A stretch of DNA of 64,000 bases from Dioscorea cayenensis subsp. rotundata (lineage: Eukaryota > Streptophyta > Magnoliopsida > Dioscoreales > Dioscoreaceae), in NCBI RefSeq assembly GCF_009730915.1, contig NC_052484.1, forward strand, positions 3,934,054 through 3,998,053, in the 5' to 3' direction. Positions 1 through 10,196 of the stretch are shown piece after piece. Both the position numbers and the translations under genes were made by a program. Positions within the stretch are counted from its first letter, which is position 1. Each line of letters opens with the position of its first letter. The notes under the pieces are model-generated. The model saw nothing but the letters and a program-made list of their open reading frames with translations. It was not told the DNA's origin and did no database searches.

Positions 1-349
1 TGTTTCAATTGATCTTGCCTCTATGAGCATTTTAGATCTATTATAGACTCATTTACAACCCTAAATATGATAAAAAAAAGTTGTGAATTACATGAAATTA
101 TTGTAAATTAAACTGATAAATTAATTATTGTGGACTATTAGTTATTCTAATATGCCATTCAATATGTGTTAGTCTATGTTAACTACCCAAATTGAAAAAG
201 TAAATCAAACAAACCAAGTTTCCATCCCAAGGTAAATCAAACATATCATTTTGGCAACCTAAAAGCTTAAGCTACCTCTTGTGCGGGTGCATTCTTGGCT
301 GCACGACTCTCTAGACATGATCTACCGTCTCCTGAGTGGGTGTATTTTG
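1..349. other. AT-rich flank, no gene seen
   Basis: No coding region, repeat or RNA gene can be supported here. It lies just outside the LTR-like unit that begins at 350. Confidence 0.5.
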
Positions 350-868
350 TGTTAGAATTTTATAATTGTATGAGTGGACCCTATATTGGGAGATGTGGTC
401 TTGTGTTCATGTGCATTTATAAACTTAGAATGGGCTACTTGTCAAAAAGCCTCAAGGCCCAATGACTTCACCATTCCTTGTTTTGTATATGCACATGACA
501 CTTTGTTATCACATCCTATGTGGGCTATTTTTAGTTTCTACATCCTCTCTCAAGTTCAACTCGGTTTTTTCTTTCCAAAGTTGAACTTATTTGGACTTGT
601 ACACTACTTGTGTCTCTGAGATCCTGTTCACATGAACTTGTACACCACTGTGTCTCACAGGTCCTGTTCACATGAACTTGTATACCACTTGTATCTCAGA
701 GGTCCTATATCTCATCTTCTTTAATACATATATATATATATATATATATATTGGGCTCCACTATATTTTTAGGATCTTAATTTGTCATGAGGCTGCTGTA
801 TCTTTGATACCATGTTAGAATTTTATAATTGTGTAAGTGAACCCTATATTTGGAGTGTGGACTTGCAA
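350..868 (-). mobile_element. Small LTR unit, TRIM-like, truncated
   Basis: Positions 350-405 and 813-868 are near-identical direct repeats starting TGTTAGAATTTTATAATTG. Read on the minus strand each ends in TTCTAACA. Directly after the right-hand copy, at 801-812, the minus strand reads TGGTATCAAAG, close to the TGGTATCAGAG primer-binding site that pairs with initiator Met tRNA. This is what follows a 5' LTR. The left copy extends to about 760 (TGG...CA on the minus strand, about 410 bp) and would be the 3' LTR. Only about 52 bp lie between the two, and no clear polypurine tract is visible. The right copy stops where copia coding sequence begins. A terminal-repeat retrotransposon in miniature, or a deletion derivative, fits best. 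Confidence 0.5.
593..716. repeat. Tandem repeat of about 46 bp inside the LTR
   Basis: The phrase CCTGTTCACATGAACTTGTA recurs with the flanking text acc-act-tg-tctc in two full units and one partial unit. It is followed by a (TA)n run at about 727-751. Confidence 0.7.
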
Positions 869-876
869 TGGATGCA

Positions 877-2382
877 GAACCTACTCCCCACCGCAAACCC
901 TTGCTGATCCAAGATGGAGAGAAGGCATGGATGCAGAATACACAATCCTTCTGAAGAACTGAACCTGGCATCTTGTTCCACCTCAACGAGGCCAAAACAT
1001 CGTAGACTGTAAGTGGGTGTTTAAGTTAAAACAAAAGGTTGATGGCACATTAGACAAATAAAAGGAGCGTCTTGTTGCAAAGGGATTTAAGCAACGATAT
1101 GGGATCGACTATGTTGACACGTTCAGCCCAATGGTTAAACCAACCACTGTCTGGCTTATATTGTCTATTGTTATCTCAAGGAGATGGAACCTAAGATAGG
1201 TGGATGTCCAAAATGCATTCCTACAAGGAGTAATAGAAGAGGATGTGTATATGTGCCAGCCACCGGGTTATGAAGATCACAAACATCCCAGCTATGTTTG
1301 CAAGCTTGAGAATGGGTTACAAACTAAAACAAGTACCTCAAGCATGGTACTCGCGTCTAAGTTCAAAATTGTACGAACTTGACTTCATCCTGTCCAAGGC
1401 CGACACATCTTTGTTCATTTTCAACGAGGTGGGAGTAACCATCTACATGCTCATATATGTAGATGGCATCATAATAGCAAGATCTTGCAACAAGACTACT
1501 GACAAGCTTCTTCAACAGCTAGCAGTAGATCTTTCTATCAAAAATCTAGGAAAGTTAAGTTATTTCCTGGGGGTTTAAGTCATTAAAGATTTTGACTCAA
1601 AAAGTACATTTCTTATCTGCTCCAGAGGACACATATGCAAAATTGCAAGTATATATCTACTCCTATGGAAACTATGGAAAAACGATCAAAGGTACAAGGA
1701 ACACTATTTGAAGAAGCGGAAGCGTTTCAATATAGAAGTACAGTTGACGCCTTGTAGTACTTGACACTCACACAGCCTGACATTTCTTATGCCATGAACA
1801 TCCTACTAACTTTCATTCGAGTATTGTTAAAAGGATACTCAGATACATTAAGGCCACACCAACAACAGGGTTGTTAATTCGAAGATCTTCTTACATTGTT
1901 GAATGCTTTCTCTGATGCAGACTGGGCCGACTGTCTAGATGATTGACCCTCAATAGGGGGCTTCACTGTCTTCTTTGGACCCAACTTGGTGTCATGGAGC
2001 TCGCGGAAACAACCTACAGTGTCACGTTCTAGTACAAAGGTAGAGTACAAAGCTCTTGCTAATGCCACAGCTAAAGTGATATGGTTCCAGTCAATTCTGA
2101 AAGAGCTTAAAATTTTTCAGTCACAGGCGCCGTGTCTCTAGTGTAACAATATTGGGGCTACATACATGACTGTCAACCCAGTGTTTCATGCTCGCACAAA
2201 GCATAGCGAGGTGGATTTCCACTTCGCCAGAGAAAGAGTTGCGCTAGGAGCATGGAAAGTCAAGTTTGTGTCTTCTGCAGATCAGCTTGTAGATATTTCA
2301 ACCAAAGCTCTTCCTTGGTAATCATTTGATTGACTTTTGTACTATCGCAATTTGGTTCCTACCAATTGTGATTGAGGGAGGT
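877..2382 (+). pseudogene. Decayed Ty1/copia polyprotein (RT and RNase H)
   Basis: Translation gives a recognisable Ty1/copia reverse transcriptase: a CKWVFKLK block near 1005, the [14 protein letters not shown] block near 1070, [10 protein letters not shown] near 1200, [14 protein letters not shown] near 1315 and the catalytic YVDG near 1460 (canonical YVDD, so the second Asp is lost). RNase H follows: SDADWADC near 1912, the SRSST block near 2025, and the HTKHSEVDFHF-like end (here ARTKHSEVDFHF) near 2193. In-frame stops occur before VDVQNAF and in the KERLVAKG block, and frameshifts separate RT from RNase H. It cannot encode a working protein. Gag, protease and most of the integrase are absent on the left, where the element abuts the older LTR unit. 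Confidence 0.88.
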
Positions 2383-2580
2383 TGTTAGAAGAAGTCAAGG
2401 CTAATAGCAAGATACTGCGAATTTTTTGTACATCCTGCCCTTGATTTAGTCCATTATGTTGTCACGCTTCCCATTATATACGCTAAGTGTAATCCTCTCC
2501 TTCTATAAATAAACTCAAAGCAAAAAAGGCATGTGTGCAACAAATATACGAAGTTTTTCATTTTGGCCCATATGACTCCC
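2383..2580 (+). mobile_element. 3' LTR of the copia relic
   Basis: A purine-rich tract ATTGAGGGAGG at 2371-2381 is followed by TGTTAGAAG, the expected polypurine tract plus LTR start at the end of a copia element. The right end is not sharply defined; I place it near 2580. The 5' LTR is missing, so target duplications cannot be checked. Confidence 0.55.
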
Positions 2581-3157
2581 AAGTTGTGTTGTGTTGATGT
2601 GAGCCTATATGCTTGCCTGTATGACTCTCTAAACCTTCAAACAAAGCTCAAAACATTGTCAAACCTCTTCTTGAGTGTTAGAATGAGATGTAAAACAATA
2701 GATTAAGCTAACAACAAAATTTTAGCTTGGGAAACCTTTTCAAATCTAGGAAAAAAACCACGTGACGCCTTAGAGTCACTTTAAATTTATTTCATTATAT
2801 CAACTATGGGATGGCAATGATTCTCTCTAGATACGACTAAAGGATCACAACTATACTAGTTTTAATGAATCAACAAAAGATTTTCAACAAGACATGCCAT
2901 CTCTAAGATAGATAAGCACAATAAACATCAAGAAGAAGATTGAGTAAGAAAGCAAACACTAAGGTCGAGGAGAGTTGCTTGCAAGGAATCACTCCTTTGA
3001 GTTTGAATAACCGACATTGATTTGTTGCTCAATCTTCTTGCCCTAGCTCAACACCCTCTCTTCCTTTCTTCTTTCTTCTTGGTTTCACTCTTGCCCTTTC
3101 TTCTCTCGCCTTCACTTTTCTTCTCCATAGTTGACATAGGCCTGCAGCCCATTTACT
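2581..3157. other. Intergenic, nothing recognised
   Basis: AT-rich sequence with a CT-rich stretch at about 3050-3125. No open frame of note and no element ends seen. Confidence 0.4.
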
Positions 3158-3497
3158 CTAGCTAGCCCACCAACTGAGCAATGCACTCTCAACATCTTCA
3201 GAAACTCCTCTTCTTAACATAGGCATCACATACTCCATATATACTGAATCATAAGGCAATGTGATCAGATCATAACATGCTAACCAGAATTCTTCTTCTG
3301 ATATCTTCAAGGGCTCCTTAAAACAATATTGTTTAAGTATGCCAAGGGAATCAAAAACCTCTTCCCGTCTAAAGTGTACACATTGAAATGGCCTTTTTTC
3401 TGCAAGAGACAGATGCACTGCATTCTTTGGAATCAGATTGCTCGGCAGCTCTAGGTGAGGCAATCTTTCTCCCTAATGCTCTGCCACTTCTGCCCAT
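3158..3497 (-). pseudogene. SAUR pseudogene 1
   Basis: The minus strand carries the C-terminal half of a SAUR like its neighbours (LKISEEEF, then MEYVMPMLRRGVSEDVESALLS) but ends early. Aligned to the intact copies, an extra A in the A-run before the HFNVYT block shifts the frame, and a lost base before KE(P)LKISEEEF restores it, so about 30 codons in between read out of frame. Further small indels and a deletion affect the N-terminus, where a start MGR lies at 3497. It sits head-to-head with the intact gene at 4321. Upstream (3745-3750) is TGTCGG, a sequence known to bind auxin response factors. Confidence 0.8.
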
Positions 3498-4320
3498 CTT
3501 ATTGATGTTCTTGGGCATGTATCAAACATTGGTGTATATAAAGTTAGTGTCATTGTCTTGGCCGCAAAAACAATGGCACCCATATATTTATGTATATGTG
3601 TGCGAGAAAGAGGATAACTTCATCTGTCCATTGATGGTACAAAGGAGCAAGGTCATGTTCTGTGGAGTTGAGGAAAGAATGGACCAGATGTGTTTGTGAT
3701 TTCCATTGCATTTCCTCCTTATCTTCTTTGACAGCTTTATGACATGTCGGGTCGACAATTAATGTTGTTAGTGGTAAAAATATGCACCTTTTATTTATTT
3801 TTTTTCTCAAATACGAAGAAGGGAAGAATGATGTGAATCAAAGATACATAATTAGCTGGTGGAAACTGACAGGTTTAGTAGAGTTAGACAAACCATATGC
3901 ACCGAAACCTTCAGTGCTACATCAAGACATCAAGTAGTCTTCGTGCAGTTTGTCCTTGTGGACCAACAGACGACACAATTTGTGGCAATAAGGAACTGAA
4001 AATCTAGTATCATGGATTAATAACCTGAACCGAACATTTTGTATGATTATAGATGAGATAAAGAAGGAAAATGAAATGCAAACCAGAAAACATCTTGGCC
4101 ACACTTCACGTGCCAATTGCACCACCAAATCCAAAAATTTTGCTTTCTATATCCTGTCATCTAGTCCACAGAACATGGCCTTGGTGCTCACCATCAATGA
4201 AGGAAGCTATACTCTTTCGTGCCTATATAAAAGTGCATACCTGCCATTGCTTTTGCAACCAAGACAAGCACAATTTTCACATATACCAAACTTTCATCAG
4301 CTTTCATAAACATCTCTAAG
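3498..4320. promoter_or_regulatory. Shared divergent promoter region
   Basis: This 0.8-kb region lies between the minus pseudogene and the plus gene at 4321. It holds a minus-strand TATA-like run near 3534-3542, a TGTCGG at 3745-3750, the array-wide box AGCTGGTGGAAACTGACAGG at 3854-3873, and a plus-strand TATA box TATATAAAA at 4224-4232, 97 bp before the ATG. Confidence 0.5.
4224..4232 (+). promoter_or_regulatory. TATA box of SAUR copy 1
   Basis: TATATAAAA, 97 bp before the ATG, at the position shared by the other copies. Confidence 0.7.
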
Positions 4321-4737
4321 ATGGCGAGGACGTGGCAGAAGATGGCAGCAATGGCGAGAAAGATTTCCTCACCAAGAGCCAATGAACACTCTGATTTCAG
4401 TGCATGCAGTACATCATCTGTTGCAGAAAAAGGCCATTTCAATGTGTACACTTTGGAAGGCAAGCGGTTTATGATTCCCTTGGTATACCTAAACAATGTT
4501 GTTTTCAAGGAGCTTTTGAAGATATCTGAAGAAGAATTTGGATTGCCTGGTGATGGCCCGATCACATTGACTTGTGATGCCGTATCCATGGAGTATGTCC
4601 TTTCTATGCTAAGAAGAGGAGTTTCTCAAGAAGTGGAGAGGGCATTGCTTAGCTCCATTTTCATTAATACTAGCCCATCCACATGCTCTACTTTTTCTGT
4701 ACAAAATACTCAACAGCTAACAATCTGCAGTTTCTGA
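4321..4737 (+). CDS. SAUR-family auxin-responsive protein, copy 1
   Basis: Intronless 138-residue protein of the SAUR family: small auxin-up RNA products that are short-lived. In characterised members they promote cell expansion, in part by inhibiting PP2C.D phosphatases and so activating plasma-membrane H+-ATPase. Visible parts are a basic N-terminus (MARTWQK), a Ser-rich linker (about 20-35), and a SAUR core from EKGHF (36-40) through FMIPLVYL (50-57), LLKISEEEFGL (65-75) and a CD pair (85-86) to MEYVLSMLRRG (90-100). A tail ends ICSF. The pattern matches the SAUR61-68/75-like clade. Residue 84 is Thr where most copies have Pro, and residue 4 is Thr instead of Lys or Arg. The start is fixed by alignment with the other copies and by the TATA box 97 bp upstream. 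Confidence 0.95.
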   Translation: MARTWQKMAAMARKISSPRANEHSDFSACSTSSVAEKGHFNVYTLEGKRFMIPLVYLNNVVFKELLKISEEEFGLPGDGPITLTCDAVSMEYVLSMLRRGVSQEVERALLSSIFINTSPSTCSTFSVQNTQQLTICSF

Positions 4738-6212
4738 ATTCTCAGTGTTCTTATTGTAATCTCACAAATATCCACTTGTACATTCTTTACAGTTTTGTGA
4801 TACCTAAAATTTTTCACAAATTTCATTTGATCTATCATTTACTTGTCAATTTCTAAGACTAACACCTACACTGCCAGATTTCCTGATCTAATTAATATTA
4901 AGGTACAAGCAAATCATGTAAAAGAACAACATAATGCAATGCAACCAATTGCAGTTCAAAACAAGTAAACGAACCCGGGCAACATATTCCAGTTAACTGT
5001 TTGAACAATTTTCTTAATTAAAAAATAAAAACTGATAGTGATCAATGGGTAGCTTCTGATATTAAGCTATTAAACTATTGCATTTGACAGTAATAACTAA
5101 GAACAGCTAAAACTTTCTTGTTTGCAAATTCTCTAACCTATCTTGTACCACCTATTTTTCATTTGTGGACTGTTCAAGGAGTGTAAATATCACCAATGCA
5201 GAGCATGTGTGGAGGTTACATCGCTCCCCTGAGTCATCCGAATAGACTTGTCATGTAATGTGCACGCACCTTGCGTTGTCCAAAATAAATTCAAATCTAT
5301 GATGCAAATTGAAGATGTGATCCACATTCTAAAAACATCAAGAAAAAAAAATTTCATGTGAACTATAAATATTTTTCCTATCCATGCTAATAATGAGAAC
5401 AGAGTTTTCGAGCTTGTTTAGCTGAGCTTTTCAGAGATTGGCACAATAGCCTGAAAATGTGTATATGGATTTCCATATAATTATGGAGCATACATTCTGT
5501 ATTCATAGTAAACACTGGTCGTAGCACATACGAAATAAAACAGCCCATGTTACCTGATTTAAAGTCATGCTATAAATAAAATTTTGGCCTGATAAACTCA
5601 AGCTCAATTTCTATTTGGACAAAACTGTAGAATTCGAGTGGGGCCTCAACCCTATCAAGATATGCACCAATCTTATTTCTCAAATACAAAGAAGGGAAGA
5701 ATGATGTGAATTAAACGATGCATATTAGCTGGTGGAAACTGACAGGTGTTCAAGAGTAAGACAGACCGTATGTACTACCCTTCAGTGCCACATTAAGTAC
5801 TTTCTGGGCAATTTGCTCATGTGGAGCTGCAGAACACACGATGTTTTGGCAATACAGAACCAAAAATCTGAACTGGCACGGTGCATTGTTGTACTATCAA
5901 TTATCATAGAGTAAAAGACTGAACTCAACATGTCATATGACTATGAAGAACATAATAGAGGAAAATGCAATGCAAACCAGAAACATTTGGGCCACATTTC
6001 ATGTGGCAATTGCAACACCAAATCCAAATTAGTCACGTTCTATGTCTTCTCATCAAGTCCAGAAATCATCTCCTTGATGCTACGATGAATGAAGGAAACT
6101 AAACTTTTTCTTACCTATATATAAACATATAGTCCTCATTGTTTACTCAGCCTAGACGAGCACAAGTTTCATATACAACAAACCTTCATTAGTTATCATA
6201 AAAATCACTAAG
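4738..6212. other. Spacer between SAUR copies 1 and 2
   Basis: The start is a 3' UTR shared with most copies (TTGTAATCTCACAAAT, then CTTGTACATTCTT). The rest aligns with the other spacers and carries the conserved box at 5727-5746 and the TATA box at 6116-6125. No other gene seen. Confidence 0.6.
6116..6125 (+). promoter_or_regulatory. TATA box of SAUR copy 2
   Basis: TATATATAAA, 97 bp before the ATG at 6213. Confidence 0.7.
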
Positions 6213-6626
6213 ATGGCCAGGAAGTGGCAGAAAGTGGCAGCAATGGCAAGAATGATATCCTCACCAAGAGTCAATGATCACTCTGATTTCAGTGCATGCA
6301 GTACCTCATCTGTTGCAGAAAAAGGCCATTTCAACGTTTACACTTTGGAAGGGAAGCGGTTTATGATTCCCTTGGCATACCTGAACAATGCTGTTTTCAA
6401 GGAGCTTTTGAAGATATCCGAAGAAGAATTTGGATTGCCAGGCGATGGCCCGATCACATTGCCATGTGATGCCGTATCCATGGAGTATGTCCTTTCCATG
6501 CTCAGAAGAGGAGTTTCTCAAGAAGTGGAGAGGGCATTGCTTAGCTCCATTTTCAGTACTGGCCCATCTACATGCTCTAATTTTTCTGTACAAAATAATC
6601 AACAGCTAACAATCTGCAGTTTCTGA
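6213..6626 (+). CDS. SAUR-family auxin-responsive protein, copy 2
   Basis: Intronless, 137 residues. The core is intact: EKGHFNVYTLEGKRF at 36-50, EEFGLPGDGPITLPCD at 71-86 and MEYVLSMLRRG at 90-100. Differences from copy 1 are MARKWQK at the N-terminus, Met at residue 14 (MARMISS, where the others have K), Ala at residue 60 (LNNA for LNNV), Pro84, and a one-residue-shorter tail (FSTGPST). It is a lone plus-strand copy without a divergent partner, so it is likely the product of tandem duplication of copy 1 or 3. No in-frame ATG precedes it after the TATA box. Confidence 0.95.
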   Translation: MARKWQKVAAMARMISSPRVNDHSDFSACSTSSVAEKGHFNVYTLEGKRFMIPLAYLNNAVFKELLKISEEEFGLPGDGPITLPCDAVSMEYVLSMLRRGVSQEVERALLSSIFSTGPSTCSNFSVQNNQQLTICSF

Positions 6627-8021
6627 ATTCTCAGCATTCTTATTGTAATCTCACAAATATTCACTTGTACATTCTTTCCAGTTTTGTGATACCTAAAATT
6701 TTTCACAAATTCATTTGATCTTTCAATTACATGTCAATTGCTAAGACCAACACTGACACTGCCATATTTCCTGATCTAATTGTATTAGGGTACAAACAAA
6801 CCATGTTAAAAAAAAAAAAGGCACAATGCAATGAAACCATTTGCAGTTCAAAACATGTAAATGAACCAGGGAAACCTATTCAGGTAATTGTTTGAACAAT
6901 TTTTAATTAAAACTGATAGAGATCAAAGGATAGCTTCTGATATCAAGCTGTAAAAAAACTATTACATTCGGCAGTTAAAACTGGAAAAAGCTCAACTTAT
7001 GTGTATGCACCTTGCTTTGTCCAAAACAAATACAAATATATGATTCAAATTGAAGATGTGATCCACATTCTAAAAACATCAGGAAAAAAAAAATCATATG
7101 ATTCACAATTATTTTTCTTATCCATCCTAATAGTGATAACATATTTTGTGAGTTGGGTTACCCAAGCTTTTCAGAGATTGGCGCAACAGCCTGAAAAAAT
7201 ATTATATGCATCCTGCATTCATAGTAAACACTGTTTGTTGCACATACAAACTAACAGCCCATGTTATTTGATTTGAAGCCGCGCTATAAATGAACTTTTG
7301 ACCTGATAAACTCGAGCTTGATTTCCATTCAAACTAAACTGATCAAACTTGAGCTCTCACAATAAGGACTGACACAAACTCGAGCAAACATTATAAAGCC
7401 AGTTTTGAGCCAAGCTTAAATTAAGCAATTTCAAGCAGAGTTCGAGTGGGACATCAGCCCTATCAAAATATGCACTGATTTTATTTATCAAATACAAAGA
7501 AGGGAAGAATGATGCGAATCAAAAGATACATATTAGCTGGTGGAAACTGACAGGATTCCAAAAGTTAGACAGACCATATGCACTACCCTTCAGTGCTACG
7601 GTCAAGTACTTTTCGGGCAATTTGCTTATGTGGACCTGCAGAACACACGACTCGTGGCAATACGGAACTGAAAATCTGAACTGGCAAGGTGCATTGTTGT
7701 ACTATCTATTATCATAGATTTAAAAACTGGACCCAACATGCCATATGACTATAGAGAAGATAATGGAGGAAAATGCAATGCAAACCAGAAAACATCTGGG
7801 CCACATTTCATGTGGCAATTGCATTGCCAAATCCAAATAAGTCATGTTCTATGTCCTCTCATCAACTACACAAAACATGGCCTTAATTCTATAATGAATG
7901 AAGGTAACCAAAATCTTTCTCACCTATATATAAACACAAAGTGCCCATTGTTTATGCAGCCAAAACGAGCACGACTTTCATATACACCAAACTTTCATCA
8001 GTTCGCATAAGCATCACTAAG
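6627..8021. other. Spacer between SAUR copies 2 and 3
   Basis: Same layout as the other spacers: shared 3' UTR, conserved box at 7535-7554, TATA box TATATATAAA at 7925-7934, 97 bp before the next ATG. An A-run lies at about 6808-6819. Confidence 0.6.
7925..7934 (+). promoter_or_regulatory. TATA box of SAUR copy 3
   Basis: TATATATAAA. It lies upstream of a longer in-frame reading stretch from 7941. Transcription would start inside that stretch, which supports 8022 as the start codon. Confidence 0.7.
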
Positions 8022-8435
8022 ATGGCTAAGAAGTGGCTGAAAGTGGCAGTGATGGCAAGAAAGATCTCCTCACCAAGAGCCAATGATCGCGCTGATAGTG
8101 CATGCAATACATCATCTGTTGCAGAAAAAGGCCATTTCAACGTGTACACTTTGGAAGGGAAGCGGTTTATGATTCCCTTGGCATACCTGAACAATAATGT
8201 TTTCAAGAAGCTTTTGAAGATATCCGAAGAAGAATTTGGATTGCCAGGTGATGGCCCGATCACATTGACTTGTGATGCCGTATCCATGGAGTATGTCCTT
8301 TCCATGCTAAAAAGAGGAGTTTCTCAAGAAGTGGAGAGGGCATTGCTTAGCTCCATTTTCATTAATACTAGCCCATCCACATGCTCTACTTTTTCTGTAC
8401 AAAATAGTCAACAGCTAACAATCTGCAGTTTCTGA
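8022..8435 (+). CDS. SAUR-family auxin-responsive protein, copy 3
   Basis: Intronless, 137 residues from the ATG that aligns with the other copies. The frame stays open upstream to 7941, but that part corresponds to 5' UTR in every paralogue. The N-terminus is MAKKWLKVAVMARK. The linker has lost a Phe relative to copy 1 (RADSACNTSS). In the core, FKKLLKISE replaces FKELLKISE, an acidic-to-basic change in the conserved helix, and Thr83 stands where most have Pro (TLTCD). LKRGVSQEVERALL and the tail ending ICSF are intact. Close to copy 1 in tail sequence (FINTSPSTCSTF). Confidence 0.93.
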   Translation: MAKKWLKVAVMARKISSPRANDRADSACNTSSVAEKGHFNVYTLEGKRFMIPLAYLNNNVFKKLLKISEEEFGLPGDGPITLTCDAVSMEYVLSMLKRGVSQEVERALLSSIFINTSPSTCSTFSVQNSQQLTICSF

Positions 8436-9782
8436 ATTCTCATCATTCTTATTGTAATCTCACAAATCTCCACTTGTACATTCTTCACAGTTTTGTGATA
8501 CCTAAAATTTTTCACAATTTTCATTTGATCTATCATTTACTTCTCAATTGCTAAGACTAACACTGGCACTGTTATATTTCCTGATATTAAGGTACAAACA
8601 AATCATGTGGAAAAAAAACCATAATGCAATGGAACTATTTGCAGTTCAAACAAGGTAAATGAGCCTGGGAAACTTATTCAGGTAATTGTTTGAACAATTT
8701 TCTAAATTAAAAAAAAAAAAAAAACTGATTGTGATCAAGGGATAGCTTCTGATATCAAGCTGTTAAACTATTACATTTGACAGTAACAACTGAGAGTAGC
8801 TAAACTTATGTGCATGCACCTTGCTTTGCCCAGAATATATTCAAATTTATGATGCAAATTGAAGATGTGATCCACATTCTAAACACATCAGAAAAAAAAA
8901 ATTTATGTGACTCACAATTATTTTGTATTATGCATGCTAATAGTGATAACAGTTTTTGCAAGCTTATTTAGCCGAGCTTTTCAGACCTTGGTGTGATAGC
9001 CTGAATAGCTATACATGAATTTCCATATAATTATAGAATATACATCCTGCATTCGTAGTAAACTCTGTTTATTGCACATATGAACTAACTGCCCGTGTTA
9101 CTTGATTTAAAGTTGGGCTATAAATGAACTGATAAACTTGAGCTTGATTTCCATTTAAACTAAACAGATTCAAACTTGAGCTCTCACAATTACAACTTAG
9201 GCAAGCTCAAGCAAACATTCCAAAACTAAAGAATGATGCAAATCACAAGATACATATTAGCTACTTTCACTACAAGGATACATATTAGCTGGTGGAAACT
9301 GACAGGTTTCAAGAGTTAGACAGACCATATGCACTGCCCTTCAGTGCTACGTTTAAGTACTCTTTGGCAATTTGTTCATGTGGACCTGCAAAACACACGA
9401 GTCGTGGCAATATGAAACCGAAAATCTGAACTGGAAAGGTACATTGTTAAATTATCTATTATCATAGATTTAAAAACTGGACCCAACATGTCATATGAAT
9501 ATCAACAAGATAATGTAGGAAAATGCAAAGCAAACCTCAAAACATCTAGGCCACACTTCACATGGCAATTGCATCACCGAATCAAAATAAGTCACATTCT
9601 ATGTCGTCTCCTCAAGTCCACAAAACATGGCCTTGATGCTACCATGAATGAAGGTAGCTAATCTCTTTCTCTCATATATATATACATATATTGGCCATTG
9701 TTTATGCAGCCAAGAGGAGCACAACTTTCATATACACCAAACATCATCAGTTTGCATATCAGTTTGCCTAAACATCACTAAG
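8436..9782. other. Spacer between SAUR copies 3 and 4
   Basis: Shared 3' UTR and upstream blocks. The conserved box is at 9287-9306, preceded by a short local duplication of GATACATATTAGCT (about 9249-9290). A TA-rich TATA region lies at 9674-9684. An A-run is at about 8709-8724. Confidence 0.6.
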
Positions 9783-10196
9783 ATGGCCAGGAAGTGGCAG
9801 AAAGTGGCAGCAATGGCAAGAAAGATCTCCTCACCAAGAGTCGATGATTGCTCTGATTTCAGTGCATGCAGTACATCATCTATTGCGGAAAAAGGCCATT
9901 TCAATGTGTACACTTTGGAAGGAAAGCGGTTTATGATTCCCTTGGCATACCTAAACAATGTTGTTTTCAAGGAGCTCTTGAAGATATCCGAAGAGGAATT
10001 TGGATTGCCAGGTGATGGCCCGATCACATTGCCTTGTGATGCCATATCTATGGATTATGTTCTTTCCTTGCTAAGAAAAGGAGTTTCTCAAGAAGTGGAG
10101 AGGGCATTACTTAGCTCCATGTTCATTGCAAGCCCAACTACGTGCACTACTTTTTCTATACAAAATATGCAACAGCTAACAATCTGTAGTTTTTGA
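9783..10196 (+). CDS. SAUR-family auxin-responsive protein, copy 4
   Basis: Intronless, 137 residues, start chosen by alignment (MARKWQKVAAMARK). An open frame extends back to 9648 through what is 5' UTR in the paralogues, including part of the TATA region, so I do not accept the longer form. The core is intact with Pro84. Local differences are SMDYVLSLLRKG (E to D, M to L, R to K) and the tail MFIASPTTCTTFSIQN. The 3' flank differs from copies 1-3 and matches copy 6, which fits the segmental duplication that links copies 4-5 with copies 6-7. Confidence 0.94.
   Translation: MARKWQKVAAMARKISSPRVDDCSDFSACSTSSIAEKGHFNVYTLEGKRFMIPLAYLNNVVFKELLKISEEEFGLPGDGPITLPCDAISMDYVLSLLRKGVSQEVERALLSSMFIASPTTCTTFSIQNMQQLTICSF

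Noticed and set aside
374..619. Open frame of 81 codons at the left edge
   Set aside because: It lies wholly inside the LTR of the small LTR unit and resembles no protein.
7941..8021. N-terminal extension of SAUR copy 3 (and a similar one for copy 4 from 9648)
   Set aside because: The stretch is 5' UTR in all paralogues and starts at or inside the expected transcription start zone.
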